Below the pieces are notes generated by a model, which had not been told where the DNA came from, made no database searches, and worked only from the letters and a program-made list of their open reading frames with translations. From Burkholderiales bacterium (GTDB lineage Bacteria; Pseudomonadota; Gammaproteobacteria; Burkholderiales; Burkholderiaceae_C), in the NCBI GenBank assembly GCA_016219375.1, contig JACRNC010000023.1, positions 326,836-390,835 on the forward strand: a DNA stretch of 64,000 bases, written 5' to 3'. Shown here one piece after another: positions 45,724 to 52,268 of the stretch; position 1 is the stretch's first letter; each line of letters opens with the position of its first letter. The translations under genes and the position numbers were made by a program.

Positions 45724-45939
45724 TCAGCTGTTGGTCTTGCCGGCCGTCTCGCAAGACGGTTTGCAGATCATCTCGGTGCGACCCAGCACCTTCTTGGTCT
45801 GCAGCTGGTCTGCGGTGCGGTGGCGTCCGCACTTGAAGCACGACCGGGTGCTGCCGGTGCCCGAGAAGGGCGATCCGGTCTTCTTGGACTGGTAGCGCAG
45901 TCCATCCGCGCGGATGGTGGTTTCCGTCTCTTTGCTCAT
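45724..45939 (-). CDS. Small conserved Cys-containing protein (71 aa)
   Basis: Starts MSKETETTIRADGLRYQSKK at 45939; upstream frames were rejected. The sequence has CFKCGRHR in the middle (C-x2-C) and ends ICKPSCETAGKTNS (C-x3-C). Four spaced Cys suggest a zinc-ribbon-like metal site. The small basic-rich protein resembles short conserved proteins of Burkholderiales of unknown role. No operon partner is evident. Confidence 0.75.
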   Translation of the reverse strand: MSKETETTIRADGLRYQSKKTGSPFSGTGSTRSCFKCGRHRTADQLQTKKVLGRTEMICKPSCETAGKTNS

Positions 45940-46291
45940 GAGGTGGGCCTCGCGGCCAAGTGCGACAAGGAAGTGCGACAAGGAAATCCGGCCCGCACGA
46001 GGGCGGCCCGGCGAACCCGCTATTGTGCCGCGTCCGGGCCCGGGGCGCACCATCCGCGACCAAGCCGGCGGGGATTCCCGCACGTGGCCCAGCGCAATCG
46101 CAAGCGGTATGCAAGCAAGGCCCACGCCAGCGCCACTGCCTGGCTGGCGTGGCGCCCGTGCGCAAGCGGCCTGCAAGCCCTGCGGCGGGGCAATCCGCAC
46201 TGGCGCGCTGCCGCGCCGCCGTTTAAAACACCGAGCCTGATCCCGCGCGAACGAGCGCGGCGCCCCGTTTGAAGCACCGGAAGTACCCGCC
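45940..46291 (+). other. 352-bp gap; upstream region of two divergent genes
   Basis: No gene supported. It contains a 13-bp tandem pair AAGTGCGACAAGG (45958-45983). The divergent starts of the 71-aa gene and the chalcone-isomerase-like gene share this region, so promoters for both are likely here. Confidence 0.65.
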
Positions 46292-46960
46292 ATGCCCATC
46301 CAACGTCATCGTGCCCCGCTGTCTGCCGCTGCACTGCGTGCCCCTGCACTGCGTCGTGCGGTCTTCGCCGCGCTTATGGCCGCCGCCCTGCCGGCGGTAT
46401 ACGCCGCCCCGCCCGAGCCGGTGCGCAACGAAGTCGGCGGCGTGCGCTTCGAGCGCGAAGCCACGGTGGCCGGCCAGCGCCTGCAGCTCAACGGCGCGGG
46501 CATCCGCACCAAGATCGTCTTCAAGGTCTATGCCGCGGCGCTCTACCTGCCGCAGCGCACGCGCTCGCCCGAGGCCGTCTGGACGCCCGACGGCCCGCGC
46601 CGCATGCAGGTGCACATGCTGCGCGGCATCCAGGCCGACGAGCTGGGCCGCATGTTCACCAAGGGCATGGAGAAGAACGCCACGCGCGAGGAGTTCGCCC
46701 GCTCCATCCCCGGCACCATCCGCATGGGCGAGATCTTTGCGCAGCAAAAGCGCCTGTCGCCGGGCGATGTCTTCACGCTCGACTGGATCCCCGGCACCGG
46801 CACCGTGATCAGCATCAACGGCAAGCCCGCCGGCGAGCCGGTGCGCGAGCCGGAGTTCTACACCGCGCTGATCAAGATCTGGCTGGGCCACGAGGCCGCC
46901 GACGACGGCCTGAAGGCCGCGTTGCTCGGCCAGTCCGGGCAGCCGGGCACGGCCGACTGA
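46292..46960 (+). CDS. Secreted chalcone isomerase-like (CHI-domain) protein
   Basis: 222 residues with an N-terminal signal peptide (RRAVFAALMAAALPAVYAAPP). The mature part has the bacterial CHI-like pattern GVRFEREATVAGQRLQLNG, then FKVYAAALYLPQRTRSPEAV and PGDVFTLDWIPGTGTVISI. Bacterial members are periplasmic, of unclear role, and are not flavonoid enzymes in general. Its TGA at 46958 is followed in the same frame by a GMC-oxidoreductase-like coding stretch. Confidence 0.85.
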   Translation: MPIQRHRAPLSAAALRAPALRRAVFAALMAAALPAVYAAPPEPVRNEVGGVRFEREATVAGQRLQLNGAGIRTKIVFKVYAAALYLPQRTRSPEAVWTPDGPRRMQVHMLRGIQADELGRMFTKGMEKNATREEFARSIPGTIRMGEIFAQQKRLSPGDVFTLDWIPGTGTVISINGKPAGEPVREPEFYTALIKIWLGHEAADDGLKAALLGQSGQPGTAD

Positions 46961-47263
46961 AGACGGGGCCGGGAGCCCATCGCCAGCGCCCGCGCGGTGT
47001 ATGACAAGGTCAACCGCGCCAACGGCGCCACCTACAGCCGCAGCTGGTTCGGCGGCAAGACGGTGGGCGACAACGCCACCTACCACCCGCTGGGCGGCTG
47101 CCCCATCGGCCTGGCCACCAGCGACACCGGCGAGGTCAAGGGCTATCCGGGCCTGTACGTGATGGATGCGTCGCTCTTCCCGGACTCGCTGGTGGCCAAC
47201 CCGGCGCTGTCGGTCACGGCCCTCGCCGAGCGCAACATCGAGCGCATCCTGGCGACCATGTGA
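46961..47263 (+). pseudogene. GMC oxidoreductase remnant (C-terminal fragment)
   Basis: About 100 codons in the reading frame of the CHI-like gene, right after its stop. The frame encodes NATYHPLGGCPIGLA (the His-Pro motif of the GMC C-terminal active site), VKGYPGLYVMDASLFPDS and ANPALSVTALAERNIERIL. These belong to the last part of glucose-methanol-choline/cholesterol oxidase-type flavoproteins; the FAD-binding N-terminal 400+ residues are missing. No start signal is evident. It is a degraded leftover, probably from a deletion or a neighbouring gene loss. Confidence 0.8.
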
Positions 47264-47440
47264 GCGCGGTGCGCGCAGGGCGCAGCCGCTGAGCCTGCGC
47301 CGCGCGTCCCTGCAGCCCGCTTGCCGCATCGCATCCCACATTCCGCGCCACATCCATGGCTCGTTGCCGGCGTTCACGGCCACCAGCAACGGGCTCCGTT
47401 CTGCGGAACACCGCTTGCCCCGCCCGCGGCGGAGGTACTC

Positions 47441-48379
47441 ATGGCCGCTGCCCGCCCTTCGTCAGACTGCCCGGCGCCCCGGGCTGCCGGGTTGCGCCGG
47501 GCCGGCTGGGGTGCCGCGTTGCTCGGCTTCGCGCTGGGCGGCTTCTTCGACGGCATCCTGCTGCATCAGATCCTGCAGTGGCATCACCTGCTGAGTGCCG
47601 TGCGCGTGGACGGCGCCAGGCTGGACCTGCGCACCCAGGTGCTGGCCGACGGGCTCTTCCACGCGCTGATGTATGTCGTCGCCGCCATCGGGCTGGTGCT
47701 GCACCTGAAGGGCGTGCACGGGGTGGGCAGGGCGGCCGGGCGCGGCGCCCTGCCGGCCGCGGCAGCCGGGCCGGCCCAGCCGGGCGAGCCCGGCGCCTTC
47801 GCGGCGCTCTTCCTCATCGGCTTCGGCGCCTGGCATGTGGCCGATGCGCTGCTGTCGCACGGGCTGCTGGGCCTGCACCGCATCCGCATGGACGTGGCCG
47901 AGCCGCTCGCCTGGGACCTGGGCTGGCTCGTCGTCTTCGGGCTGCTGCCGCTGGCCGCCGGCTGGGGATTGCAGCGCAGGATGCAGGCGCGCGGCATGGC
48001 CGGCGTGCATGCGGGCCGGCCCGGCGCGCGGCCTGGCCGGCCGCTCCCGGGCCTACTGCCGTGGCTGCTGGTCACTGCCACGCTGGTCGCCGGCTGGCAG
48101 GCGCAACGACCGGCCCGCCCCGCAGATGGCCGCCCCGCAGCCGTCGCCGTGGTACTGCGCCCCGGCGCCCCGGCCGCCGCCATGCTGCAGGCGGCTGCCC
48201 GTGCCGATGCGCGCATCCTCTGGGTCGATGCCGCACAGGCGGTCTGGCTGCTGCAGCCACGGCCCGGCGCCGACCTGCGGGCGCTGTACCGCCACGGCGC
48301 GCTCTATGTGGCGGGCACCTTGACGCCCGCCGGCTGCGCCGCCTGGCTGCGCGGGCCGGCGGCCGGGCGTCGGACGTGA
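47441..48379 (+). CDS. DUF2243-like membrane protein with long C-terminal extension
   Basis: 312 residues; ATG 47441 follows GGAGG. The N-terminal half matches the DUF2243 signature FALGGFFDGILLHQILQWHHLLS and has about four membrane segments. After residue 190 a less hydrophobic region with another membrane segment and the pattern DARILWVDAAQAVWLLQ follows; it may be a small periplasmic domain. DUF2243 proteins have no known function; some lie near copper or cytochrome genes. Confidence 0.8.
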   Translation: MAAARPSSDCPAPRAAGLRRAGWGAALLGFALGGFFDGILLHQILQWHHLLSAVRVDGARLDLRTQVLADGLFHALMYVVAAIGLVLHLKGVHGVGRAAGRGALPAAAAGPAQPGEPGAFAALFLIGFGAWHVADALLSHGLLGLHRIRMDVAEPLAWDLGWLVVFGLLPLAAGWGLQRRMQARGMAGVHAGRPGARPGRPLPGLLPWLLVTATLVAGWQAQRPARPADGRPAAVAVVLRPGAPAAAMLQAAARADARILWVDAAQAVWLLQPRPGADLRALYRHGALYVAGTLTPAGCAAWLRGPAAGRRT

Positions 48380-48536
48380 GCTCTGACGGGCGCCCTGGCT
48401 GACGCGCAGGTCGCACAGCCGGCGCGGCGTTCAGCCGACGTGCGAGGATGAGCGCCTTCGCGGCCTGGCCGCAATTTCCTTTTGAGCCCCAACGCGCAGC
48501 CGGGCCAGGGCGCGCGCCGGGCCACGGAGCATTGAA

Positions 48537-49556
48537 TTGAAGGTACTCATCACGGGCGCCGCCGGCTTCATCGGATCGGCCCTGGCGCTGCGGCTGCTGG
48601 AGCGCGGCGACACGGTCATCGGCATCGACAACCACAACGCCTACTACGACCCGGCGCTCAAGGAGGCGCGGCTGGCTCGGCATGCCAGTCATCCCGGCTA
48701 CACCCACCTGCGCATCGACCTGGCCGACCGCCAGGCCATCCAGGCCTGCTTCGAGGTCCACCGGCCGCAGCGTGTCGTCAACCTGGCCGCCCAGGCCGGC
48801 GTGCGCTACTCCATCGAGAACCCGCTGGCCTATATCGACAGCAACATCGTCGGCTTCGCCCACATCCTGGAGGGCTGCCGCCATCACGGCGTCGAGCACC
48901 TGGTCTACGCCAGCAGCTCCAGCGTCTACGGCGCCAACACCGAGATGCCGTTCTCGGTGCACCACAACGTCGACCACCCGCTGAGCGTCTACGCCGCGAG
49001 CAAGAAGTCCAACGAGCTGATGGCCCACACCTACAGCCACCTGTTCGGGCTGCCGACCACCGGGCTGCGCTTCTTCACCGTCTACGGGCCCTGGGGCCGG
49101 CCCGACATGGCGCTGTTCAAGTTCACCCAGGCCATCCTCGCCGGCGAGAAGATCCCGGTCTACAACTACGGCCGCCACCGCCGCGACTTCACCTACGTCG
49201 ACGACATCGTCGAAGGCGTCATCCGCGTGCTCGACCAGCCCGCCCAGCCTAACCCGGCCTGGACCGGCGCCGCACCGGACCCGGGCAGCAGCACCGCGCC
49301 CTGGCGCATCTACAACATCGGCAACAACCAGCCGGTGGAGCTGATGGACTACATCGGCGCGCTGGAAAGGGCGCTTGGCATCCAGGCCCGCGTCGAGCTG
49401 CTGCCCATGCAGCCCGGCGACGTGCCCGACACCTATGCCGACGTGGCCGACCTGATCGAGCACTTCCACTACAAGCCCGCCACCTCGGTGGAGCAGGGCG
49501 TGGCCCGCTTCGTGGACTGGTACCGCGGCTATTTCAAGGTCAAGGCCGAAGCCTGA
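48537..49556 (+). CDS. UDP-glucuronate 4-epimerase-like NAD-dependent sugar epimerase
   Basis: 339 residues from TTG 48537 ([20 protein letters not shown] follows; there is no better start). The NAD-binding GxxGxx[20 protein letters not shown], and the catalytic Ser and Tyr-x3-Lys in ASSSSVYG and YAASKKSNE are in place. The opening and the DNHNAYYD block match the UDP-glucuronate/galacturonate epimerase type that supplies surface polysaccharides. It reads as a single gene; two minus-strand terminators lie beyond its end. Confidence 0.88.
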   Translation: MKVLITGAAGFIGSALALRLLERGDTVIGIDNHNAYYDPALKEARLARHASHPGYTHLRIDLADRQAIQACFEVHRPQRVVNLAAQAGVRYSIENPLAYIDSNIVGFAHILEGCRHHGVEHLVYASSSSVYGANTEMPFSVHHNVDHPLSVYAASKKSNELMAHTYSHLFGLPTTGLRFFTVYGPWGRPDMALFKFTQAILAGEKIPVYNYGRHRRDFTYVDDIVEGVIRVLDQPAQPNPAWTGAAPDPGSSTAPWRIYNIGNNQPVELMDYIGALERALGIQARVELLPMQPGDVPDTYADVADLIEHFHYKPATSVEQGVARFVDWYRGYFKVKAEA

Positions 49557-49598
49557 GCGGGCACAAGGCCGGCCGCAGCCTCACCGGCTGTGCCAAAG

Positions 49599-49633
49599 AA
49601 AAAAGCCAGGCCGTCATGACGTGACGGCCTGGC
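49599..49633 (-). terminator. Intrinsic terminator A on minus strand, at the end of the truncated copA
   Basis: Perfect 12-bp stem GCCAGGCCGTCA / TGACGGCCTGGC (49605-49616, 49622-49633) with a 5-base loop, followed on the minus strand by TTTTTT. The stop codon of the truncated copA lies in its stem. Confidence 0.88.
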
Positions 49634-49988
49634 CTTCGTGATCGTTGGTGGTGCGGGCATGAAAAAAGGCCAACCGAGATCGGTTGGCCTTGGGGTATTG
49701 GTGGTGCATCGGGCACGTGTACTCGACTTGATTCTGGTCGCCCTTGGGCATCGCCTTGGGCGCCGCAGCGTGGCGGTGGTGCGCGTGATGGTCGTGTCCG
49801 TGCGCCGCATGGTCATGACCGTCGTGCTGCTCGTGGTCGCAGCTTGCGCCTTCCATCACCGTGCCGTCCGGCATCGTGTGCGTCGTGTGCGCCACCCCGC
49901 TCGCGCTGGCATCTGCGGACGCATGCCCGTGATGGTGGTTGGGGTGGTCGTGATGGGCGCTGGACTGGCGCGGGTCGGAAGACTGCAT
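49614..49988 (-). pseudogene. Truncated copper P-type ATPase (CopA) N-terminal part, His-rich
   Basis: 124 codons from ATG 49988, with AAAGGAG just upstream and a CueR-type promoter 38 bp further. The product is rich in His (HHDHPNHHHGHAS and DGHDHAAHGHDHHAHHRH) and reaches EYTCPMHH, the start of the heavy-metal-binding segment that precedes the first domain of CopA-type ATPases (usual YTCPMHP). Directly after that the frame runs into terminator B and stops within terminator A, so all transport domains are missing. It may survive as a small copper-binding peptide, but transcripts may end at terminator B. Confidence 0.75.
49662..49691 (-). terminator. Intrinsic terminator B on minus strand, inside the truncated copA frame
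   Basis: 12-bp perfect stem AAGGCCAACCGA / TCGGTTGGCCTT (49666-49677, 49680-49691) with a tight loop, followed on the minus strand by TTTTTT. Lies within the open frame of the truncated gene. Confidence 0.88.
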
Positions 49989-50025
49989 GGCGGCTCCTTT
50001 GGTACGCGACGACTCGGTCAAGAGC

Positions 50026-50056
50026 AGTTTCGACCTTCCCAAGATGGGAAGGTCAA
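50026..50056 (-). promoter_or_regulatory. CueR-type operator and promoter before the truncated copA
   Basis: GACCTTCCC-N5-GGGAAGGTC at 50032-50054 is a perfect inverted repeat with 9-bp arms. On the minus strand it lies between TTGACC and GAAACT with 19 bases between, the long spacer typical of MerR/CueR-activated promoters. Drives the truncated gene. Confidence 0.85.
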
Positions 50057-50062
50057 GCTCTT

Positions 50063-50341
50063 TCAGCGAAGGGCGACGGCCGCCAGCCAGCCTGCGAGCA
50101 CCAACAGAGAAGCCCAGCAGAGCCAGAACAGGGCCCGTTCCCACCATAGCGAAGGGCTTGCGCGGCGCTCGAGCCGGTACTTCAAGGTCATGCCGACGCG
50201 ATGGACGACGATGCCTAGCAGCAGGAGCACCGCCGCGTGGTTCTTCAGCCGTTCAGGGGCCAGCAGCCCGAGCCCGGCGCCGAGGACTCCCGCGCCGAGA
50301 GCCGACACCAGCTCTGCTGATTTGGTGCGGCCGTCGTTCAC
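50063..50341 (-). CDS. Small membrane protein in copper operon (92 aa)
   Basis: GTG start at 50341, 11 bp after the stop of the preceding gene; a longer start (50440) overlaps that gene by almost 90 bases and is less likely. The product has two hydrophobic segments (LVSALGAGVLGAGLGLLA and ERALFWLCWASLLVLAGWLA) with a charged middle (KYRLERRASPS). No family recognised. It looks like an inner-membrane protein that travels with copper resistance genes. Confidence 0.65.
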   Translation of the reverse strand: MNDGRTKSAELVSALGAGVLGAGLGLLAPERLKNHAAVLLLLGIVVHRVGMTLKYRLERRASPSLWWERALFWLCWASLLVLAGWLAAVALR

Positions 50342-50351
50342 AGTGTATCGA

Positions 50352-50606
50352 TCAGGGCTCTTGCCGCCGTTCGGCTTGCCCCGTCCCCTGGGACTGCCCG
50401 TTGTGTTGATGCCCTTGGTGGCCATGGTGACCATGACCATGGAACAGGTGCATCAGCGGGCACGCGAGCAGGAAGAGGTAGGGCACCGCCTGCGTGACGT
50501 GAGTCAGGTGCTCGGTGAGCAGGTAGTACACGCCGATGGCGCCAGAGATGAGCATGAATATGCCCAGCGGCGAACGCCAGCGGGAAGGCATGTGGCCGTC
50601 GTCCAT
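50352..50606 (-). CDS. DUF2933-like small membrane protein
   Basis: 84 residues starting MDDGHMPSRWRSPLGIFMLI. Two short hydrophobic segments, then a His/Gly-rich tail FHGHGHHGHQGHQHNGQS that could bind metals. The pattern matches small DUF2933 proteins found with copper-resistance genes. It is preceded by a GTGAGG-like binding site; function unknown. Confidence 0.75.
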   Translation of the reverse strand: MDDGHMPSRWRSPLGIFMLISGAIGVYYLLTEHLTHVTQAVPYLFLLACPLMHLFHGHGHHGHQGHQHNGQSQGTGQAERRQEP

Positions 50607-50613
50607 GATGACC

Positions 50614-50976
50614 TCACTTGCTGGCGGCGGAGGCAGCGGGCATGCCAGGCATCTGCCCGCCCATCATCTTCCCGTCCTTGCCCATCATCCCTTCCTTGCC
50701 GTGCATCCGCTCATGCATGTCGCCCGGCTTATGCATCTCGTCGTGCATCGCCTTCATCTGGTCGTGGTCCATGCCCGCGCCCATCCCGGCAGCCGATGCC
50801 GACTGCGACGCAGGCTTTGCTTTGGTCGCCCGCGTCTTCGCGGCGGACGATGCCTTCTTCGCTACCGCGGGTGCGGAAGCCTCCGCCGGGTGATGCGCGG
50901 CGTGATCTTGCTGGGACTGGGCGTAGACGGCAGTCGCCGTCGCAGCTGCCATGGCAACGATGAGGATGGAACGCAT
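50614..50976 (-). CDS. Periplasmic Met/His-rich protein of the copper cluster
   Basis: 120 residues with a signal peptide MRSILIVAMAAATATAVYAQ; ATG 50976 follows GGAGG. The mature part is Ala/Lys-rich, then Met- and His-rich (MGAGMDHDQMKAMHDEMHKPGD, MMGKDGKMMGGQ), the composition of periplasmic copper-binding proteins. It may bind Cu(I). It is next to copZ and behind an FNR-like box. Confidence 0.75.
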   Translation of the reverse strand: MRSILIVAMAAATATAVYAQSQQDHAAHHPAEASAPAVAKKASSAAKTRATKAKPASQSASAAGMGAGMDHDQMKAMHDEMHKPGDMHERMHGKEGMMGKDGKMMGGQMPGMPAASAASK

Positions 50977-51032
50977 GAGAGACCTCCAATAAAGTTGTGG
51001 AACCATCGTCGTAGACCGACGCTGGCAAAGAC

Positions 51033-51046
51033 TTGATATACCTCAA
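51033..51046 (-). promoter_or_regulatory. FNR/Anr-like box between copZ and the Met-rich gene
   Basis: TTGATATACCTCAA resembles the FNR consensus TTGAT-N4-ATCAA with one mismatch. It overlaps the last codons of copZ, 57 bp before the Met-rich gene, so it may give oxygen control; regulator not seen here. Confidence 0.4.
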
Positions 51047-51318
51047 GCGGCGCAGGAGGCACGACCGCTGCCGCAGCAGCACCCGCCGGGCCTCGGCGTG
51101 GCGCCCTGAGCGCTCGCCTGGACCGGCACTGGCGTGTAGCCCGCTCGGGTGATGGCGTCGCGCAGGGACTCGGCATCGGCTTGCGCAGCTTCCACATGCA
51201 CCAGGTGCTCGGCCAGGTTCACGTCGACCCTGGCATTGGCGTCCACTGCCCGAACGGCCTGGGTGATGGCGCCGGCACAGTGGCCGCAGGTCATGTCATC
51301 GACTCGGAACGTTTCCAT
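51043..51318 (-). CDS. copZ: Heavy-metal-associated copper chaperone, CopZ type
   Basis: 91 residues: METFRVDDMTCGHCAGAI has the metal site M-x-C-x2-C and the ferredoxin-like HMA fold follows. The C terminus has an added Cys cluster RPGGCCCGSGRASC, not common in CopZ, possibly a second metal site. Starts behind AAGGAG. A CueR-type promoter lies about 26 bp upstream. It hands Cu(I) to copper ATPases. Confidence 0.9.
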   Translation of the reverse strand: METFRVDDMTCGHCAGAITQAVRAVDANARVDVNLAEHLVHVEAAQADAESLRDAITRAGYTPVPVQASAQGATPRPGGCCCGSGRASCAA

Positions 51319-51343
51319 GTGAGCTCCTTGAGTTGGTGAAGCG

Positions 51344-51374
51344 AGTTTCAGCCTTGCCATCGTGGGAAGGTCAA
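51344..51374 (-). promoter_or_regulatory. CueR-type operator and promoter of copZ
   Basis: TTGACC and GAAACT are separated by 19 bases on the minus strand and hold CCTTCCC-N5-GGCAAGG (51352-51370). Same elements and spacing as at 50026-50056, and close to the known E. coli copA promoter pattern. Confidence 0.85.
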
Positions 51375-51390
51375 GTGCTCCGGGTTAACT

Positions 51391-51495
51391 GGGCGTCACT
51401 TCCTGTCCAATCTGCGATCGGCGCTGGTCGCAGTCATCTCGCTGCCCATTGCCGTCGGCATCGCGTTCACCGTGATGCGGTGGCAAGCTGGCCTC
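51391..51495 (+). pseudogene. RND heavy-metal efflux pump (CusA/CzcA) remnant
   Basis: About 35 codons without a start: FLSNLRSALVAVISLPIAV then GIAFTVMRWQ matches the membrane helix pattern around LRSALV-IS-LP in CusA/CzcA pumps. It is cut off before the expected NIMSLGG motif, at the border with the tRNA-like sequence. No flanking parts of the pump are present. Confidence 0.65.
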
Positions 51496-51522
51496 ATTCC
51501 AATGAGGTGGGTCCACGGTACC

Positions 51523-51547
51523 GGTTCGAATCCCGCCACTCCGACCA
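51523..51547 (+). other. tRNA-Pro-like 3' fragment, probable attachment-site scar
   Basis: GGTTCGAATCCCGCCACTC plus CGACCA is the T-loop, T-stem and acceptor end (with CCA) of a tRNA; as remembered it matches the 3' end of bacterial tRNA-Pro. The 5' part is missing and the bases before diverge, so this is not a gene. Islands often integrate at tRNA 3' ends and leave such copies. A terminator follows at once. Confidence 0.65.
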
Positions 51548-51555
51548 TTGATACG

Positions 51556-51590
51556 AACGGGTTAGGTCTCACGAGGACCTCACCCGTTTT
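51556..51590 (+). terminator. Intrinsic terminator after the tRNA-like fragment
   Basis: AACGGGT-T-AGGTC paired with GACCT-C-ACCCGTT gives a 12-bp stem with one mismatch and a 7-base loop; it ends in TTTT then GCTTGTTT. Likely the old tRNA terminator. Confidence 0.75.
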
Positions 51591-51641
51591 GCTTGTTTCG
51601 CGTGCGGTCGATGCGTTGCGGCTGCCAGGCGGACGGGGCCG

Positions 51642-52226
51642 TCATCGGCCGGGCTCTCGCATCGCCGCCTCGATGCGCCGGTCCGGCACGAGCCACATGA
51701 GCGCCACCAGCACGTAGATCGCCTGCGCGAGCCCTGGCATCCAGAACGCGACGGCCATCGCGCTCAGGTACAGCAGCGGGGAGGCCTTGCCCTTCCAGTC
51801 GGTGCCGACGGCGCGGCGGAGCAACGAGTCCGATCCGTCGGTGGCGATGATGCTCTGCTGCAGCAGGTAGTACGAGATCGCGGCCATCAGCAGCACCAAG
51901 CCGTAGGCGGCCGAGGGCAGGGCCTCGAAGTGGTTCTCGCCCATCCAGCCGGTGGCGAACGGGAACAGCGACAGCCAGAACAGCAGGTTCAGGTTGGACC
52001 ACAGCACGCGCCCCGAGACATGCTTCGTCGCGTGGAGCATGTGATGGTGGTTGTTCCAGTAGATGCCGACGTAGATGAAGCTGAGGACGTAGGACAGGAA
52101 GCGCGGAATCAGCGGCTGCAGCGCCTCGAGCGTGGCGCCGTGCGGCACCTTCAGCTCCAGCACCATGATCGTGATGACGATGGCCAGCACGCCATCGCTG
52201 AACGCTTCCAACCGGCCCTTGCCCAT
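51642..52226 (-). CDS. TMEM175-family (DUF1211) membrane protein
   Basis: 194 residues from ATG 52226: MGKGRLEAFSDGVLAIVIT carries the FSDGxxAIxxT signature of the TMEM175 family. Six hydrophobic segments fit the bacterial channel-like fold (potassium channel relatives). A longer upstream frame adds nine basic residues. Stands alone, transcribed away from the MocR gene with 42 bp between. Confidence 0.88.
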   Translation of the reverse strand: MGKGRLEAFSDGVLAIVITIMVLELKVPHGATLEALQPLIPRFLSYVLSFIYVGIYWNNHHHMLHATKHVSGRVLWSNLNLLFWLSLFPFATGWMGENHFEALPSAAYGLVLLMAAISYYLLQQSIIATDGSDSLLRRAVGTDWKGKASPLLYLSAMAVAFWMPGLAQAIYVLVALMWLVPDRRIEAAMREPGR

Positions 52227-52268
52227 GTGTCCACCGCTCCTGTATCGGCCCGGCAGCATAGCCGCGGA

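Noticed and set aside
45958..45983. 13-bp tandem pair AAGTGCGACAAGG as a CRISPR-like repeat
   Set aside because: Two adjacent copies with no spacer; a simple duplication.
51496..51547. Complete tRNA gene
   Set aside because: Only the T-arm and acceptor end are present; the D-arm and a 7-base anticodon loop are absent.
51333..51551. 72-residue plus-strand frame over the tRNA-like border
   Set aside because: Crosses the CueR promoter and the RND scrap in another frame; chance frame.
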